DNA of 64,000 bases, taken from contig CM022670.1 of the NCBI GenBank assembly GCA_012295275.1, forward strand, positions 10,553,083 through 10,617,082, read 5' to 3'. Below, piece after piece: positions 25,866 to 39,463 of this stretch. This stretch comes from Chrysomallon squamiferum (Eukaryota; Mollusca; Gastropoda; Neomphalida; Peltospiridae). The translations under genes were made by a program, and so were the position numbers. The first letter of the stretch is position 1. Every line of letters starts with the position of its first letter. Under the pieces are notes generated by a model. The model had not been told where the DNA came from. It did no database searches and saw only the letters and a list, made by a program, of their open reading frames with translations.

Positions 25866-28800
25866 GTGAGTGGGTCCCTTAATATATCCATGATTTTGAA
25901 AATATTCATATATTCATTTATTTATTTATCTATTTTTGTTTGTGTAATTTTATATATTTACATATTTATTTTATTTTTTATTATTATTTTTAGTATTATA
26001 TTTTTTTTTTATTTTTTTTTTAATTTATTTTTTTATTTATTTATTTATTATTATTTTTTTCATTATATTTGCCTGAGAATGATGGTATATTAACTTAAGG
26101 CCCTATACATTCTAAGCATATATTGGATAATTTAACTGAAGCGTCTTTAATAAATATATCAGATGTAACTGACTTTGTTTTTCAGTCTTGATCTTGATTC
26201 ATACATCAATCCACCCCCATCTGATAGCTCAGATGAAGATATACAGGGAGCTTCATTTTTCACCATGACAACAGAAGAGCATAGGTAAATGGAGGTGTTT
26301 TGTTATTTTTTCTTCATTTATTTATGGATTTACTTATTTGTGCCTTAGAAATGGAAGAATTTGATTAAATAAACTAAGCTCTTTTTTCCAGTTTTATAGA
26401 ACTAGGAATTACATTTAAATACAAATACCACATTTTAAATAAAAACCCAGTAACTATGACACATATTTTAATTAATTAGAAATTTTCAGATTATGAACAA
26501 AATTACAATCATTTTTCCAGTTAATGTTTGTTTTAAAGAAAATTATTTTTGTATAATTATAATGGATTAAAATTAAGCATGTGTAACAGATTTTTTGTTT
26601 TGATGTTTTCTATTTCCTTTTAAAAAAAAATTTATTATGTTTAATTTTTTAATTTTTGGTATATTAATATTGATTTAAATCATTTTTCATAGACCTTCAT
26701 ATCAATATGAAGCTGATGGTAAGACATACGAACCAACAGAGGATGAAATAGAAAAAGTGAGTGTTTTCTGTGTACATTTTTGTTTTAATATACTTTAAGA
26801 ATGGACAGTTTCTAATTACAGATTATTTTGATAGAAAATTTAACATCTGGAATTCTGCACTTAACAAAAGTAATTAAGTATATTGAAAAATTATTTTTAA
26901 GTTATTATCAAAATATAAATAACTATAAACACTTGATAAATGATATTTTGTGCATATTTTGGTATTTTTGTTCATTTTATACATTACTTTATTTTTATTT
27001 TGGTATTTCAGCAGCGTGAAGCTAGGAAATTTGAAATGGAACACAATCCACATTATTTGAAAGGAGACACAAAGAGAAAGGTTGGTCACAATAATTTTGT
27101 TCATTATGTTTTGTTGGAGCAATTTTTTTTGGGGGGGGGGTGAGGAGGTTTGTAGGTGTTTTTTTTTTAATTATTTCTCTTGCGTATTTTATAACATCAT
27201 TTATCAACATTTTTATATTTAATTATTTTATTTTACATTTTATTTGAATAGGGTAAGAAATATGATGGATCCGGTATTGATGACATTCCAGTTGCTAAAA
27301 TTGATCTTTCTGTTCCTCTACATGTGCCTGGTAGGTCTCCAGTTTCTAAATGCACATTTTTTTAATAAGTTATATCTCAGATGAATTGTTCAAAATTTTT
27401 GGAGAGATTTATTTTATTTTTATTTTTTGTCATAAAAATAGTCAGACTTTAGTAATTTCATTTATTAATTTGCCTTTATCATTTACTTTTTATTTATTAT
27501 TGTTACTGTTGTTTATTATTATTGTTTTTGTTGTTTATTGTTTATTATTATTATTATTATTATTTTTTTTTTTTTTTTTATTTCTTATTCTTTTCTTTCT
27601 GGCTTTTTTCTTTATTGATTTGTTTTGAGCAGTGAATTAAAATTCCTATCTATTATTACTTTTTCCTTTACATTTAACGAAACCATTTTGATTCCATTTA
27701 CTCCCAACAGTTATTGACGTTAAACAAAGATACCATTCCAATTATTCTACAGGCATATCAGCGTCTGACAAGTACATGGTGTTGCCAAGCTCAGATAGGA
27801 AGGGTAAGAAGTCTAAAAAGGGCAAAAAGAAGAAGAAGAAGGGCCATGGAGCCACAGAGTCAGATGAAGATGTTGAGGCTATGCATGCTGTGAGCACAGT
27901 TGTTGACATGCCAGAGGTAATTTTAGATATTTTCTTTTTTTAAATTTATTTATTTATTTATTTATTTATTTTAAATGTTCGACTTAAAGAATATTTTATA
28001 TAACTGAAATATATAATGTTGTATTTTACATCAATTTAAAAAAAAATTCAATAAATACACACACCCACATATATATAAATTAATTAAACATTTTTTTTAA
28101 CAATAGATGTATTTGTTTTTGAAAAATATAGTTCTTTTTATTATATAAAAGGTACGTATACTGATGAATTTTAAACTGTGTCTTTTTATCTTTTAAAAAA
28201 AAAGAGATTTTCTTTAATATATTGTTAAAATATCCAGTTTCTAAATGCAGCCACCTTTTACAGAATATTTTATTTGTAAAGCAATTGTTATTTTACATTT
28301 GTTACATGAGTAACTGCTGTATAGTAATTAATTAGCTTTTCTTCTTATTTCATTTTCTCATCTTGCTGTTGTTTTTTCAGGGAGTTAATTTGTCAGACAA
28401 AGATGACAATGAAGATAACCTGACTGATCCTTTCAGAAAACTTGATATTAATTTAGATGAGTAAGTAGTTTTGTTAACACAGGGTAATGTTTCTTAATTG
28501 TTCCTGTTTTTTTCTTCTTTTTTTAATTTTTTTTATCCCATTCGTATATATCATATAAAACATTTGTCTCTATTGCATTCTGGAAAATTCATTGACAAAT
28601 CTGAGTAAAGAAGATAAATTATGATGTTAAACAGTTTTTAAACTTTTACCAGTATATCTGTTAAATGTAGTCATGCATGTTTTTTGTTTTTTGGGGTTTT
28701 TTTTCTTCATGTTGTGTTGTTATTTTCAAATAAACAAATCAGATATTTATTTTAAATAATTAGCATTTTATTAAAAACAAAATTTTATACTTTTAGCTTT

Positions 28801-31800
28801 CATATGTTAATGCATTTTTAAGAAAAAAAAATTTTTTTTTTTTTTTTCAGCTATAAATTTTATGACTTTAACACCATTTTTTGTGGGTTGTGCTTTAGTA
28901 ATAATTGTTTTAGATTTCTTTTGATGTAGACACACACACATTCGTATACATATGTACATTTTTGTTTTTTACCCCCAACATTAGACCTCTGAGGGATGAT
29001 GAGAAGCTTCCAATACCAACACATCACATTGTACCAGAGTCTAGTCAGGACAAAGAACCAGAAGAACAGGAAAAGAAATCCAAAAAGAAACATAAAAAAG
29101 AGAAAGACAAAGAGAAAGAAAAACACAAAAAGAGTGTTAAGGTATCATCTGCCACCAAATACATTCTAGATATTAAGACTTGTGCAGCCATTACACAAGA
29201 TTTTTTAATTTTTAATAGGACTTCTTATTTTTGTCTGGTTTCATATTTTTTATTTCTTTTTAATGAATATTAGTTAACAGTAATGGCAGTTCACTTGTCA
29301 TTACTTGCTACAGAGAATCATTTTTCAAATTGAAGTTTTATTGAGGCTTGCTCCATAACCAATTCTCAGTTTCTGACATTTAATTTTTCATTAAGAGAAC
29401 AAAAGGTTCTTTCATTCACACAGATCAGTATATGTTATTTATTTCCACCAGAAAATTATAGTTGGTATAACTATTCTAGAGACAGATGAAAAAAAACAAT
29501 ACTTTTTCAAAAAATACATAATATTTCCAATACCAGTTGTATTAATGATTAACAAAAACAAAAAAAAAAAATGTTTTTTTTTAAATAAATATGATAAGAT
29601 TTATTTCTTCTTCTTCCTCTTCCTCTTGGGCCATTAATTGTGGGTTTTTTTTATAAATTTGTAGAAGGGAACAAAGGAAAGGAAAAGAAGAAAGTCTGGT
29701 CACAAGGAAAAGGAGCAGCCCAGTTTGCTGCTTGCTGACAGTGGCATGGAAAATGGAATTGAACCAACAGTGAATGAAAGTGGAGATTTTAGCAGTGTTG
29801 TGGAAAACCTAGCTCCATCAGATAAGGTTAGTGGAAGGCAGTACAACATATTACCATCATCATCATAGTCACTGACATCAGCACCATAGACATGTACCAT
29901 TCCCATTCGCATTGTTACATCTTCATTATCATAAATCTTAATCAAGAATCATTACTACCACCACCATCATCATCTTTTTATTATTCATAATTATCATCAT
30001 CTTCAGAAACTTGGCAAACAGTGATGACAAATGCCCGATGATATTTTTGATGAAGAGTTTTGTTTGATGTTGTTTCTAATTATTTTTGGAACAGATAAGA
30101 TAAGAAAATTAAAATATTGTCTATAGATCAATGATCACTGATCTGTAATATGTAAAAGTTGAGATATCATATCTGTTTCCATCTGAGGAATTAACTTATT
30201 AAGAATGTGTTTTTCGTTTTTTTAAATGTTTTTTTTTATTTCATTTCATTTCATTTTACTTATTTATCCAGATAGACATTGAGTTCTGGTTGTCAAACAG
30301 TGATGTGGCAACTCCATCTCCAACCAAAGAAGTAAAATCAGTTGAAAACCATGTTTCTAACTCACCCGAGGTAACTGTCAATGATGTTCTGTCTACAGAG
30401 GAAGATGACAGCGCTAAAATATCCGAAGAGGTTTGTTTTATTTTGTTTTCTACATTAAAATAACGTTACCTAATTTACTTTGAATAAACTGCATAGGCAT
30501 ATATATATAATATATTATTATATTCTAAATGTAACACATACTTTATTAAACTAAACAGTTTTTATATTTCTTGATTTTTGATTTAACTATCATGATTCAT
30601 TTAGTAAATCTGATAAAGTTCCATTATAATATTTATGATTTTCTTTCATGGTTTTTTAGATTTAATTCGTTTTTTTCATTCACTTTAATAAGATACCTCT
30701 CTTTTAAATATTATTTTATTTTTGTTTGTTTTTGTTCTCTAAATGATTTTCATTTGTTTGATTTATAGACTTTGCTCAAATTCTAATATACTGATAATAA
30801 ACAGATCAGAATTTATAACTGTTAGATAAATTTCTAAGTATATAGGATTTAAGCTTTTAAAATGTGAAAGAACATTTCAGAAATCCAAGAAAAAGAAGAA
30901 GGACAAACGATCAAGCACAAAAGATAAAAAGATAAAGAAAGAGAAGAAGAAGAGAGAGAAGGAGAAAAGAAACGAGTATGAAGAGCCAGAAGGAATAACC
31001 ACTCCATCAAAAGAGAATATTTCTGTGTCTCAGATGGGCACCCCCATGGAAACAAAACTACCTGTTAGTTGCTGTTATTTTATTTTTATTATTATTAAAA
31101 CTACTAACATTCGTTGCAGTAGCAGCATTACTTTTGTTGTAATAATAATCATAATAATTCTCATTTTATTTTATTTTTTATTATTATTATTATTTATTTT
31201 ATTTTTTATTTTTTATTTTTTTTATCTTTTTAAAGTGGAAAGTTAATTTTGTTTTTTCTGAATGATGTGTGTAATTGACTGAACATAGACATGCCTACAT
31301 AAAGTAATTTTTGATATACGTATTGTTTTCCCTTTCTTTAAGAAGGTAAAAAAAAAAAAATAGATACTGAGCTTATTGAAAATAAAATCCTATTAACACG
31401 ACACTTTATAACTTTCTTCCAGCCCATGTCAAGTTACAAACTGTTGGCAGAAAATTCATCAATAAAAATGGTAAATTGTATTTTATTTGACACTTAGAAA
31501 TTTTAAATAGTGCAGTTCATTTTATCAAATATTGTGAATTCAGGATAAAAATATACTTAACATTTCTGGATTTAATGTTTTATATATATATAAAGAATAA
31601 TATGAAAAAATATTTTAAAAACTGTTTCTAAGTGTTAACCATATGTTATTAATATAAAGCATCTAAATAATATTTCCTACATGTGGCTCTAAAGTTTTCT
31701 TTCCTTTATTGTTTTTGTATATTTTTACAAATATGATTTTTTAGACGTATGAGACTCGAGTGACACACCAAAGAAGTGACCAGATAATCGTGTCAATCAT

Positions 31801-33305
31801 TTTCAACAATCTTACTGCAAATCACGTGAAAGAGATGGAGTTCAATGTGTTGGACACATTGAATACAAAACTTATTAGAGGGGTATGTGTTATTTTGTTC
31901 TTTTATTCTGTCGAAACTAAAACATAATGTAATTTTTGATTAAATGATCATTAATTTAAGAAAAAACAAATAATAATATTTTAAATATAGTTTTTATTTC
32001 CATGTCTAAAATTAATGTTCAGATATGTGTTTTTATTTTTAATACAATATGTAATGAAGAGTGCTGATTAGGTAAACATTAAATTAAATTATAAGATTAC
32101 TTTTTGGGGTGAAGGGCTTTTCATAAAATAAGTAACAAAAAATTTCCCTTTTGTAATGCACACCTATTTCATCTTTGTTTGGTTTTTTTCTTTAAAATCT
32201 TTATTCATATTAGATATTTCATCTGCCCAAATTGCTTCTTCTTCTTTTTTTTTTCTTTAAAAAAAAAAAAAAAAAAAAAAAAATGACATAAGATTATATT
32301 TTATTTCTTATTTAACCCAGATGGGACAGAGTCATCACGATGCTGTCAAAGTTCCTTTTACTCTGCTTCCTGGCTCTCAAAACGAGGGACAGTTTGCGTT
32401 TTCTGTAGACAGCATCACCATGCCTCAGAAGATGCGTGGCACACTGACATACATTGTGAAGGTATTTGTTGCTGCATTCACTTCATTAATACAATTATTA
32501 TTATTACTACTGTTATTACTACTAATGCTACTATTCTTATATTTTACATATACCTAATCATTACATTTTCTCATAATTTTAAGCACTGATGTATGATTTA
32601 CATTGTAAAGATTCAGTTCTTCCATGTTTTTCACTGCTGATTTATTAATTTGTGGTGTAGTGTCATTAAATAACAGTTAATTAATTCGTTCATTTATTAA
32701 ATATTTTTTATTATTGTTACGCTTAACGGTCTTTATTATTAATAATGCTTATTGAAGCTAAACAGTTATTCAAATTATTTTTTTATAGTCTGAAGACGGT
32801 TCTACGCATGACAAACTGGATTTTAAAATTCACTTACCTTGCAGCTGTTATCTTATTACAACACCGTGCAAGAGGTTTGTTCAGTTTAATATTTCTTTAT
32901 AATGCATACATATTCGTTTTTTCTCTTCTCCAGATAATAATTCTTAACATTTGTTTAATTAATCAGCCATTTGAGATATGCTCATATCGACTGATAGAAA
33001 ATAAATGAGAAAAAAAAAGACATTCAGAAAATTAAGTTTGCAGAAAAGTACCTTTAAATCTGAGTAATTAGCTTAGCATAAAGGTATGTCTGACCATTTC
33101 AAGATGGTGTAGCCTATGCAAATTTGTTCATAAATGTAAATTTTAATTAAAACAAATGTTTGTGTTTTAGAACAGAATTTCATTAATAATATTTTTATAA
33201 TAAATGTTTTTCATTTCTGTTATGACTTTTATTATTATTAATTTTGTTTTTATTAGTATTTTTATTTTTTTATTTTTTTTTTATTGAATATTTATAATTT
33301 ATTTA

Positions 33306-33336
<31 letters not shown>

Positions 33337-33991
33337 AATTATGTTATCTGTGTTGTAATTTTCTCAGCGCTGACTTCACCAAATTGTTAGAGAGTGGGGA
33401 CTTGTCTGCTAAAAGTTCAGTAAACCTTACACCAGTAGACACAGAGTTTTCTCACATCATAGCCAAGTTGTGTTTCTTCCTTCATTTCAGACGTGAGTAA
33501 CCTTTTTCATGCTTTCTATAAAAGAAAATTTTACACACATTCTTGTAACAGGATTCTTTTGTAATCACCAGAGAACTCTGTTGTAGTAATACAGCCACAT
33601 AGAAATTATTTTCAATCACTTTTGTTGCTAACCTTTTTTGATGAGTATCTGAATTGTTTGTTGTTGTTTTTAGGGTTTTTTTTCAAATGAAGTTACTGGT
33701 CATAAAATATAATAATAATAATATAATTGCTGTTTATTTTAAAAGTGTTTATTTTTTTTTGGAGTGGGATCTAGGATTTTTCTTTTTTTTAATAATCATT
33801 TTAGAAGAAGCAGATTAGAATGAAACTGGATGAAAGATGTTAAAGTGTTTCATTCAGAGATTTAAAAAAAAATAAAACAAGAACAGAATAATTCCTTCAA
33901 AATATTTACTATTTTTAAAACGGTTCAAAAAATAAAGAAAATTAAAATCAGTAATTGCAAATTAAATTTAATGTCAAACTAATTTGAAAAC

Positions 33992-34023
<32 letters not shown>

Positions 34024-34370
34024 GGTCAAAAATACAAACTAAAATATTAAAAACAATAATGCTGTAAAAGATAAATTTATTTTGTTTATTTTGAATAATA
34101 AATGTCAAAACATGTACAAATGAAGAAAATTACAAAGCTAATGTTTTGTTTTGCAGTTGTGGAACAAGTTGATAAAAATGCGTCACTGTACAGCAAAACA
34201 ATACAAGACCATCCTGTGTGTCTGCTTGTCAAAATGGTCAGTATTCATCATATTGACTCTTAACATTATCATTACTATTTAATTATTATTATGTAATTTA
34301 ACTGTTTTTATTAACAACTGAAACATTACACCAGTAGCAGGTATAATAATATCTATATCTAGCTATCTAT

Positions 34371-34410
<40 letters not shown>

Positions 34411-34902
34411 ATTAGTTTAATTTTCATGTCCACCCACAAATAGCTCATCAGTTTAATGGTAAGACTGCATGTTAGGAGCAAATTAACAAATTTGAGCCAT
34501 GGTTTTAATAACCTGAAGCTAAATCTCTATTGCATCATACACAAGTACTATTTATATTCGGCCCCAATACACTGGCTAGTATATTTTCAGGATTTTGTTC
34601 TATATTGAATACTAATCAACAAAAAAAAAAAAAAAAAAGAAAAACCATTAAAAAAAAAAAACCTTCCAGTAAACTTTGATTTGGTAAACTAGTTCTTTAT
34701 TTCATTAATTTTTTTTTTCTGAAAATTAATTTTATTTCTGGGTTGTTTTTGTTTTTTTGTATCCAATTTTGAACCAAAAAATATTTAAAAATCTACATTT
34801 CAGAAAAATGGTTCCCTTTCGCTGGATGGAAAGAGCACTGAAGGAACACTTTTGTCAAATGTTTTGGACGATGCAAAATGTTTGTTGACAGCGTCTTCTT
34901 AA
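12789..34902 (+). CDS. AP3D1: AP-3 complex subunit delta (complete, 34 coding exons, 1263 aa)
   Basis: Large subunit of the AP-3 adaptor, a heterotetramer that sorts cargo from endosomes or the trans-Golgi to lysosomes and lysosome-related organelles. Thirty-four exons join with consistent phase to 3792 nt; human delta isoforms are about 1150-1215 aa. The start reads [27 protein letters not shown] (in part), nearly identical to the vertebrate N-terminus, and translation ends at TAA 34900-34902. Domain order: alpha-helical adaptin trunk (about 1-600), conserved acidic hinge and BLVR-type segment (about 620-800), very Lys/Glu-rich linker (about 800-1025), and C-terminal ear-like region (about 1030-1263). 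The three blocks are listed separately with exon coordinates. All key blocks match recalled animal AP3D1, so identity is essentially certain; terminal UTRs are uncertain. Confidence 0.98.
20298..20326. repeat. poly(A) tract in AP3D1 intron
   Basis: An uninterrupted A run of about 27 bases lies about 80 bases upstream of the exon 10 acceptor. It is a possible mononucleotide repeat or old retroposon tail. Confidence 0.8.
21553..21725. repeat. (ATATAC)n/(ATACAC)n array in AP3D1 intron
   Basis: About 170 bases of TATACA-type hexamers, alternating purine/pyrimidine throughout. Open frames over it on both strands are Tyr/Thr, Tyr/Ile or Cys/Met/Val repeats and are not genes. Confidence 0.9.
22560..22745 (+). 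repeat. Degraded dispersed repeat of a type common in mollusc genomes
   Basis: The stretch contains ACTGGTTTATCAAAGGCATT, then GGTATGTGCCCTCCTG, TATATAAAAGATCCCA and TGTCCTCTCTC in this order. From memory, the same ordered words (TATCAAAGGCCGTGGTATGTGC, then TATAAAAGATCCCTTGCTGC, then TTTCCTCTCT) mark the body of an abundant tRNA-derived SINE-like family in gastropods and bivalves. This copy is old and broken, and sits in the intron before AP3D1 exon 12. Confidence 0.55.
24945..24998. repeat. (TA)n tract in AP3D1 intron
   Basis: About 20 TA dinucleotides lie between AP3D1 exons 15 and 16. The open frame running through it into exon 16 is coding only from 25057 on. Confidence 0.9.
26186..31063 (+). 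CDS. AP3D1: AP3D1 exons 18-27: hinge, BLVR-type segment and Lys-rich linker
   Basis: Exons: 26186-26284, 26693-26756, 27012-27080, 27252-27330, 27753-27916, 28381-28460, 28985-29141, 29665-29826, 30272-30430, 30881-31063, covering residues about 620-1025. [19 protein letters not shown] resembles the vertebrate GLDLDAWINEP hinge start. [19 protein letters not shown] matches the VEHIPVVQIDLSVPLKVPG block. [12 protein letters not shown] parallels DPYRALDIDLD. Exons 22, 24, 25 and 27 encode long Lys/Glu tracts. Exon 26 keeps an IEFWLS motif flanked by Ser/Thr/Glu, corresponding to the LDFWLS insert of the long vertebrate isoform, so this element predates vertebrates. Most of exons 20 and 24-30 begin and end at or near codon boundaries, which makes exon skipping frame-neutral. 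Confidence 0.94.
27009..27014 (+). other. NAGNAG tandem 3' splice site, AP3D1 exon 20
   Basis: The intron ends TTTCAGCAG, so either AG can serve as acceptor. The proximal one adds a CAG codon (Gln) after EIEK; the distal one starts directly at RREARKF-type sequence (R-E-A-R-K). Both keep frame. Confidence 0.7.
31423..34902 (+). CDS. AP3D1: AP3D1 exons 28-34: C-terminal ear-like region
   Basis: Exons: 31423-31470, 31745-31882, 32321-32461, 32789-32874, 33368-33492, 34157-34236, 34804-34902, covering residues about 1026-1263. [14 protein letters not shown] matches the vertebrate SSYSLLAENSYVKM entry to the appendage. Further matches are [68 protein letters not shown] and [20 protein letters not shown]. 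The final exon ends KCLLTASS, close to the usual short terminus. Long T and A tracts (for example 32259-32283, 33307-33331 and 33997-34023) lie in the introns. Confidence 0.95.
34372..34407. repeat. (TA)n tract in AP3D1 intron
   Basis: A simple dinucleotide tract downstream of exon 33, followed at about 34440-34480 by a faint tRNA-like word (TAGCTCATCAGTTTAATGG). Confidence 0.85.
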
Positions 34903-36320
34903 CACTGTTGTGTCATTTATTTATCTGTACAGAACTTGTGATTACAGTTGTGATTTTTCCCCCTAGATGGTGCATCGAATACACTGACAAAGGACTATAC
35001 ATTCTACAAGAATTAATTCAGTTTGATGGGCCACTGATGGATATACTAAAATTTCTGTTATTTTCCTCATGAATAGAAAATATAAATATGTAAACTTGAA
35101 ATTTTTAAATGCCTGTGTTGTTGGAGTTTAAAAAGAACTTGTTTGGCAGTGATACTGCATTCGACAAAATGACTGACCAAAAATAAGGATAATAGATATG
35201 TATAAAAAAAAATTAAAAAAATTAAGAAGAATAATTATGTGAATTCTAATAAATTGTATAAATGTTTGTTAGAAATATCCAACAAATAAAACAAAACCAA
35301 AAAAAGGGAAAATTTACATAGGAAAACTAAATATTTTAAATATTTTATTTAAGGTTATTACTTTTTCAAAAAAGTACTTTTATTTATAAATGTACTTTTA
35401 TTTATAAATATTATAACTGGGAATTATATTGCACTTGCACAAAATATATATCAAAGGTTGTTCTACCAGTATATTTTTATTCTTTATAATTATTATTATT
35501 ATTCTTTTGTTAATTGTTCAGAACATAATGGCTGCTGAATAAGAAGAAAACTTACAAAAAGAAAAGTATTTTTTTACAAACCAAAATGACTTTGGGCGAT
35601 AAATTCTGATAGAAATGATGTAAACTGACATTTTAGATTTAAAGCACTTAAAAAAAATGTCACAAATTTACATTTAAATGTATCTTATTCTCAGAAAAAG
35701 TAAAAACTCAAAGATGTAAATCTGCATTGGTGGGACATACATTTACAGGATGTTTTGTAATCTAGTTCAAGTACATCTGTGAATATTTACAAAATGTGAC
35801 ATTCAGGTAAAATATCTTAATTGACTTCAGACACCCTCAGTTTTGAGCAAATCATCACCCCAGTCTTTATCAAATTAGATTTATAAAATTTATCACAAAC
35901 AAAACATCAGCTTTTACTGAAGACATTCTGGTGGATTTTTTCCCAACCTTACACATCACATATTATTTTTACTGTACAGCTCCAAATGACAGATTTGAAT
36001 TTATGCGTAGAATACATGTATGTCTTCTTTTCTGAATACAGATTGTAACCTTTACTGTTTAAAGATTCAGTTATGTAAGTGCCATCTCTTTTAGCTTATA
36101 GGTAATTCAAGCTGTTCTTTTATTTACTGAAGCTTTTGGCTAATTTACAGCAAGAATGCAGCAGAATTAAGTATGAATTCTCTTTGTATACTGAGATCTC
36201 ACTGTGTTTGATTGCCTTTAATTCAAATGGAACATGGATGTATATTTTTGAAAATAAAATAGATGTTATGACATCTCACATTTCATTTGTGCATATTTTT
36301 ATGTCGTGTCTCCATGTGTC

Positions 36321-36326
36321 AATAAA
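36321..36326 (+). terminator. AP3D1 candidate proximal poly(A) signal
   Basis: AATAAA lies about 1.4 kb after the AP3D1 stop, in sequence with fewer simple repeats than its surroundings. An earlier AATAAA at 35285-35290 is also possible. Confidence 0.4.
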
Positions 36327-36600
36327 ACTTACACATCACCAATGATTTTATTTTTATTATTATTATTATTTTTTATTTTTTTATTTTTAGTATATATTTG
36401 TTTCAGCATTTTTTGTTTTGTATTTATGGGTTTTTATATCCTTTTTTCTTTGTTTTTTGTTTTACCTTTTTTTTTTTTTTTTTTTTTATTATTATTATTA
36501 ATTTTTTTTTCTCCTATCATTAAAATTGATGTCATTGTATGAATGGGTGTATTTATTTTTTCAAATTAATATCATCTGAAAAAATCATATATTTACTCTT

Positions 36601-36649
<49 letters not shown>

Positions 36650-38647
36650 CTCTGCCCATTGTTGTCTGCAATATTTTGTTTTGTTTTTAAATTATGTTTT
36701 TTGTAAAAAAGAAAAACATTGCCTTGATGAATATGGTATTTTGATACTGGATTAATCTGATTTTTCTTTTTGTCTTCCTTCAACCGAGTTTCTTTTTCTT
36801 AAAAAACAGAAAGAAAAAAAGAACATTTTCCATTTACATATAGTGTATTATACAAAGTTAAATCCAGTCATTTCTATAAATATAAATATTTTATTTAGGG
36901 AAAAAAAAAAAAAAAAAGTTTAAAGTGATATAATAATAATTAGTGGGGCAAAATGTTGGCTTTTGAGTGTTTCTTTTTAATTGCATGAAAACTTATCATC
37001 CCCATTGATTTTTAATAAGCAGAATGTTAAACTAAAATGTAACTTTATTACAAACTGACTTAAGTATTGCAGGTATTATTTTATTAGATTTTTGTGTAAA
37101 AAAAACCTATTGTTTAGCTTTGTAGCTGCTTTGTGTTTTGCTTATCTTCATTTAATGAAATAGTAGGCTAACAATTTGGTAGAAAAGATTTACTGATAGA
37201 GCTTAATTCAGTTATTAGTATATGTTGTTGTTATAATCAAAACTTCTTTTTTTTTTTTTTTTTTTTTTATAACATTTTAAGTTGATGGCTGGTTTACAAA
37301 TGTTGAGTGCTGAAGCAATATAGACATGTTTTTAAATGACAAAAGGAAATTGTGAAATTGTAATGGGAAAAGTAATCAGATTTATTTTAGACTTCTTTGA
37401 AAATAGTATACTCTGAATATTCAAAAAAATGTTGGCTCTCGAATGTTAATTGGCACCTTCTACTTAAAACAGCTTGTGTGTTTGTTACAGGACAGGAAAT
37501 ATTTTCATGAAAATAGAGTTTAACAAGTTAGACATCCAACAATCTACTTAACAGCATCAGTTGGGTTTGTTTTCATGTCAGTGTTAAATGTACACTTGTT
37601 TATTTGTCAAATGTTACCAGGCAAATGAGGACTGCAAAATGTGGGATTTAATAATAGTAATCTAATAACTTAACAAGCAGATTCCATTTAGAACTTTGTT
37701 AATACATACATTACATTGATAATCTCAAGATGTTACTTATTAAATTTTTGTGTGTTAAGTGTTACCGGGCATCCGAAAAATAAATGTACAAAATGTGGAA
37801 TCTTAATAATGGTTATCGGAGTATAAATTTATTTAATTCTGTGTTTTTTAAGTGGTTCATTAAAGAATTATCAATGATGATCTTCGGGTATGAAGTGTTA
37901 TATATTCAATGTTATCAGGGAATTTAAAAAAAATAATAATATTAATAATAAATCATGGAAATTAATAGTAGTAGCCTGAGTATTACCTCATTTCATTTCG
38001 TATTTTCTTGGTAGTTCAGTTAGTGGATTTTGACAAAAGATTTTTACTTTCAAACTCATTCAAGGGATTCAGCATTACTTAGCCTGTGTTTTAGTCTTCA
38101 CCCAAAAGTGTAATTGTAAATAAATATGTGGACATTTTTGTTATTAGCTTGTTAAGTGGAAAACTGGACATCTGGACACTGGTCAGACGAAATTGGTGGA
38201 GGTTGGTGTATTTGTTATGTACACTTGTGATATATGTGTATCATTAATTATTTGTTATGATGTTAGTGACCAGGTATTGTTATGTAAGGTTATTAACACA
38301 TAAGTGTTAAATTTATGAGGTGTTGTTAAACAAATATAAATTTTTGTTTGGTTTTGTAAGAAGATGAAATATATTCTAGTAAAAAAAAATGTTAAATTTA
38401 AAAACAAACAAAAATTTAAGTTTATTATATATAACTATAAATGACATGAGTTTAAAGTTTCAAAAATGAGTCTCGATTTCAAATTCAGTACATTCATCAG
38501 TTCTTACGTAAATCTTCTGAAATTGCCTTTAACATTACTATAGTAATTGATAGGATTTATTATTACTATTATTTTATTTATTATTGTTATATTGTTTATT
38601 ATTATTGTTTTATTATTTATTTTTTATTATTATTATGATGAAGATGA

Positions 38648-38649
<2 letters not shown>

Positions 38650-38708
<59 letters not shown>

Positions 38709-38716
38709 TTATTTTT

Positions 38717-38748
<32 letters not shown>
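38650..38748. repeat. (ATT)n followed by poly(T)
   Basis: About 19 ATT units run into more than 30 T with few interruptions, in the possible AP3D1 3' UTR extension. Confidence 0.9.
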
Positions 38749-38750
<2 letters not shown>

Positions 38751-39432
38751 TACTATTATTTATTTATTTATTTGACAGAGATACAGAAACGTTTTTGAGG
38801 AAATTACTGTGGAAAATATAGGCACTTTTTATTGGGATGTTTTCCTTAATTATTATTATATTTTATTTAATTATTATTATATTTTATTTTTATTTATTAA
38901 TATTGTTATTGTTGTTTCCTTAATAGATGGGACTGCATGTACATGGTTTTGAATTGTATATTTTCAAATCTTTCACTGAATAAATCTGACTTGGCATTCT
39001 GTAGCTCACTTAGTCTTTGATTCTCTGCACATCATTTTCTGTTTAAATATTTAGTTCACTGGTGAAAATTTGTTTTGTTCATTCTGTCTGCTGGGCATAG
39101 TAATTCAATTTTTTTTTTTTTTTTTTGGTCAGTTTTGAATAATTAATAATGTTTTGTAATTTATTAAAAAAAAAAATTCATTCTGTTTGTCTTTTTGTTT
39201 AAACAAGGATCATAATGTTAGGTTCTGCTGATAACAACTGGTTTTGAAATCCTTTGCACTAAAGCCAACTGTATTGTGTTAAATATATTAAATTTACTGA
39301 ACTAATTTTACAAATTCTGTGTATGTTTGTGTATGGAATTTAAAAAGTCTTAAACATTTCTCATAACCCCAAATATGATTTCTATTCAAATTTAGGTTTC
39401 TTCTACACTTCTTTTGTTTTTATTTTAATTTA

Positions 39433-39463
<31 letters not shown>

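Noticed and set aside
28838-28860. T-tract plus CAG acceptor before AP3D1 exon 24
   Set aside because: The downstream sequence has no frame continuing the hinge, and the acceptor at 28984 restores the known phase and sequence.
34440-34520. tRNA-like word TAGCTCATCAGTTTAATGG
   Set aside because: Box A looks fair, but no box B or cloverleaf follows; too weak to list as a feature.
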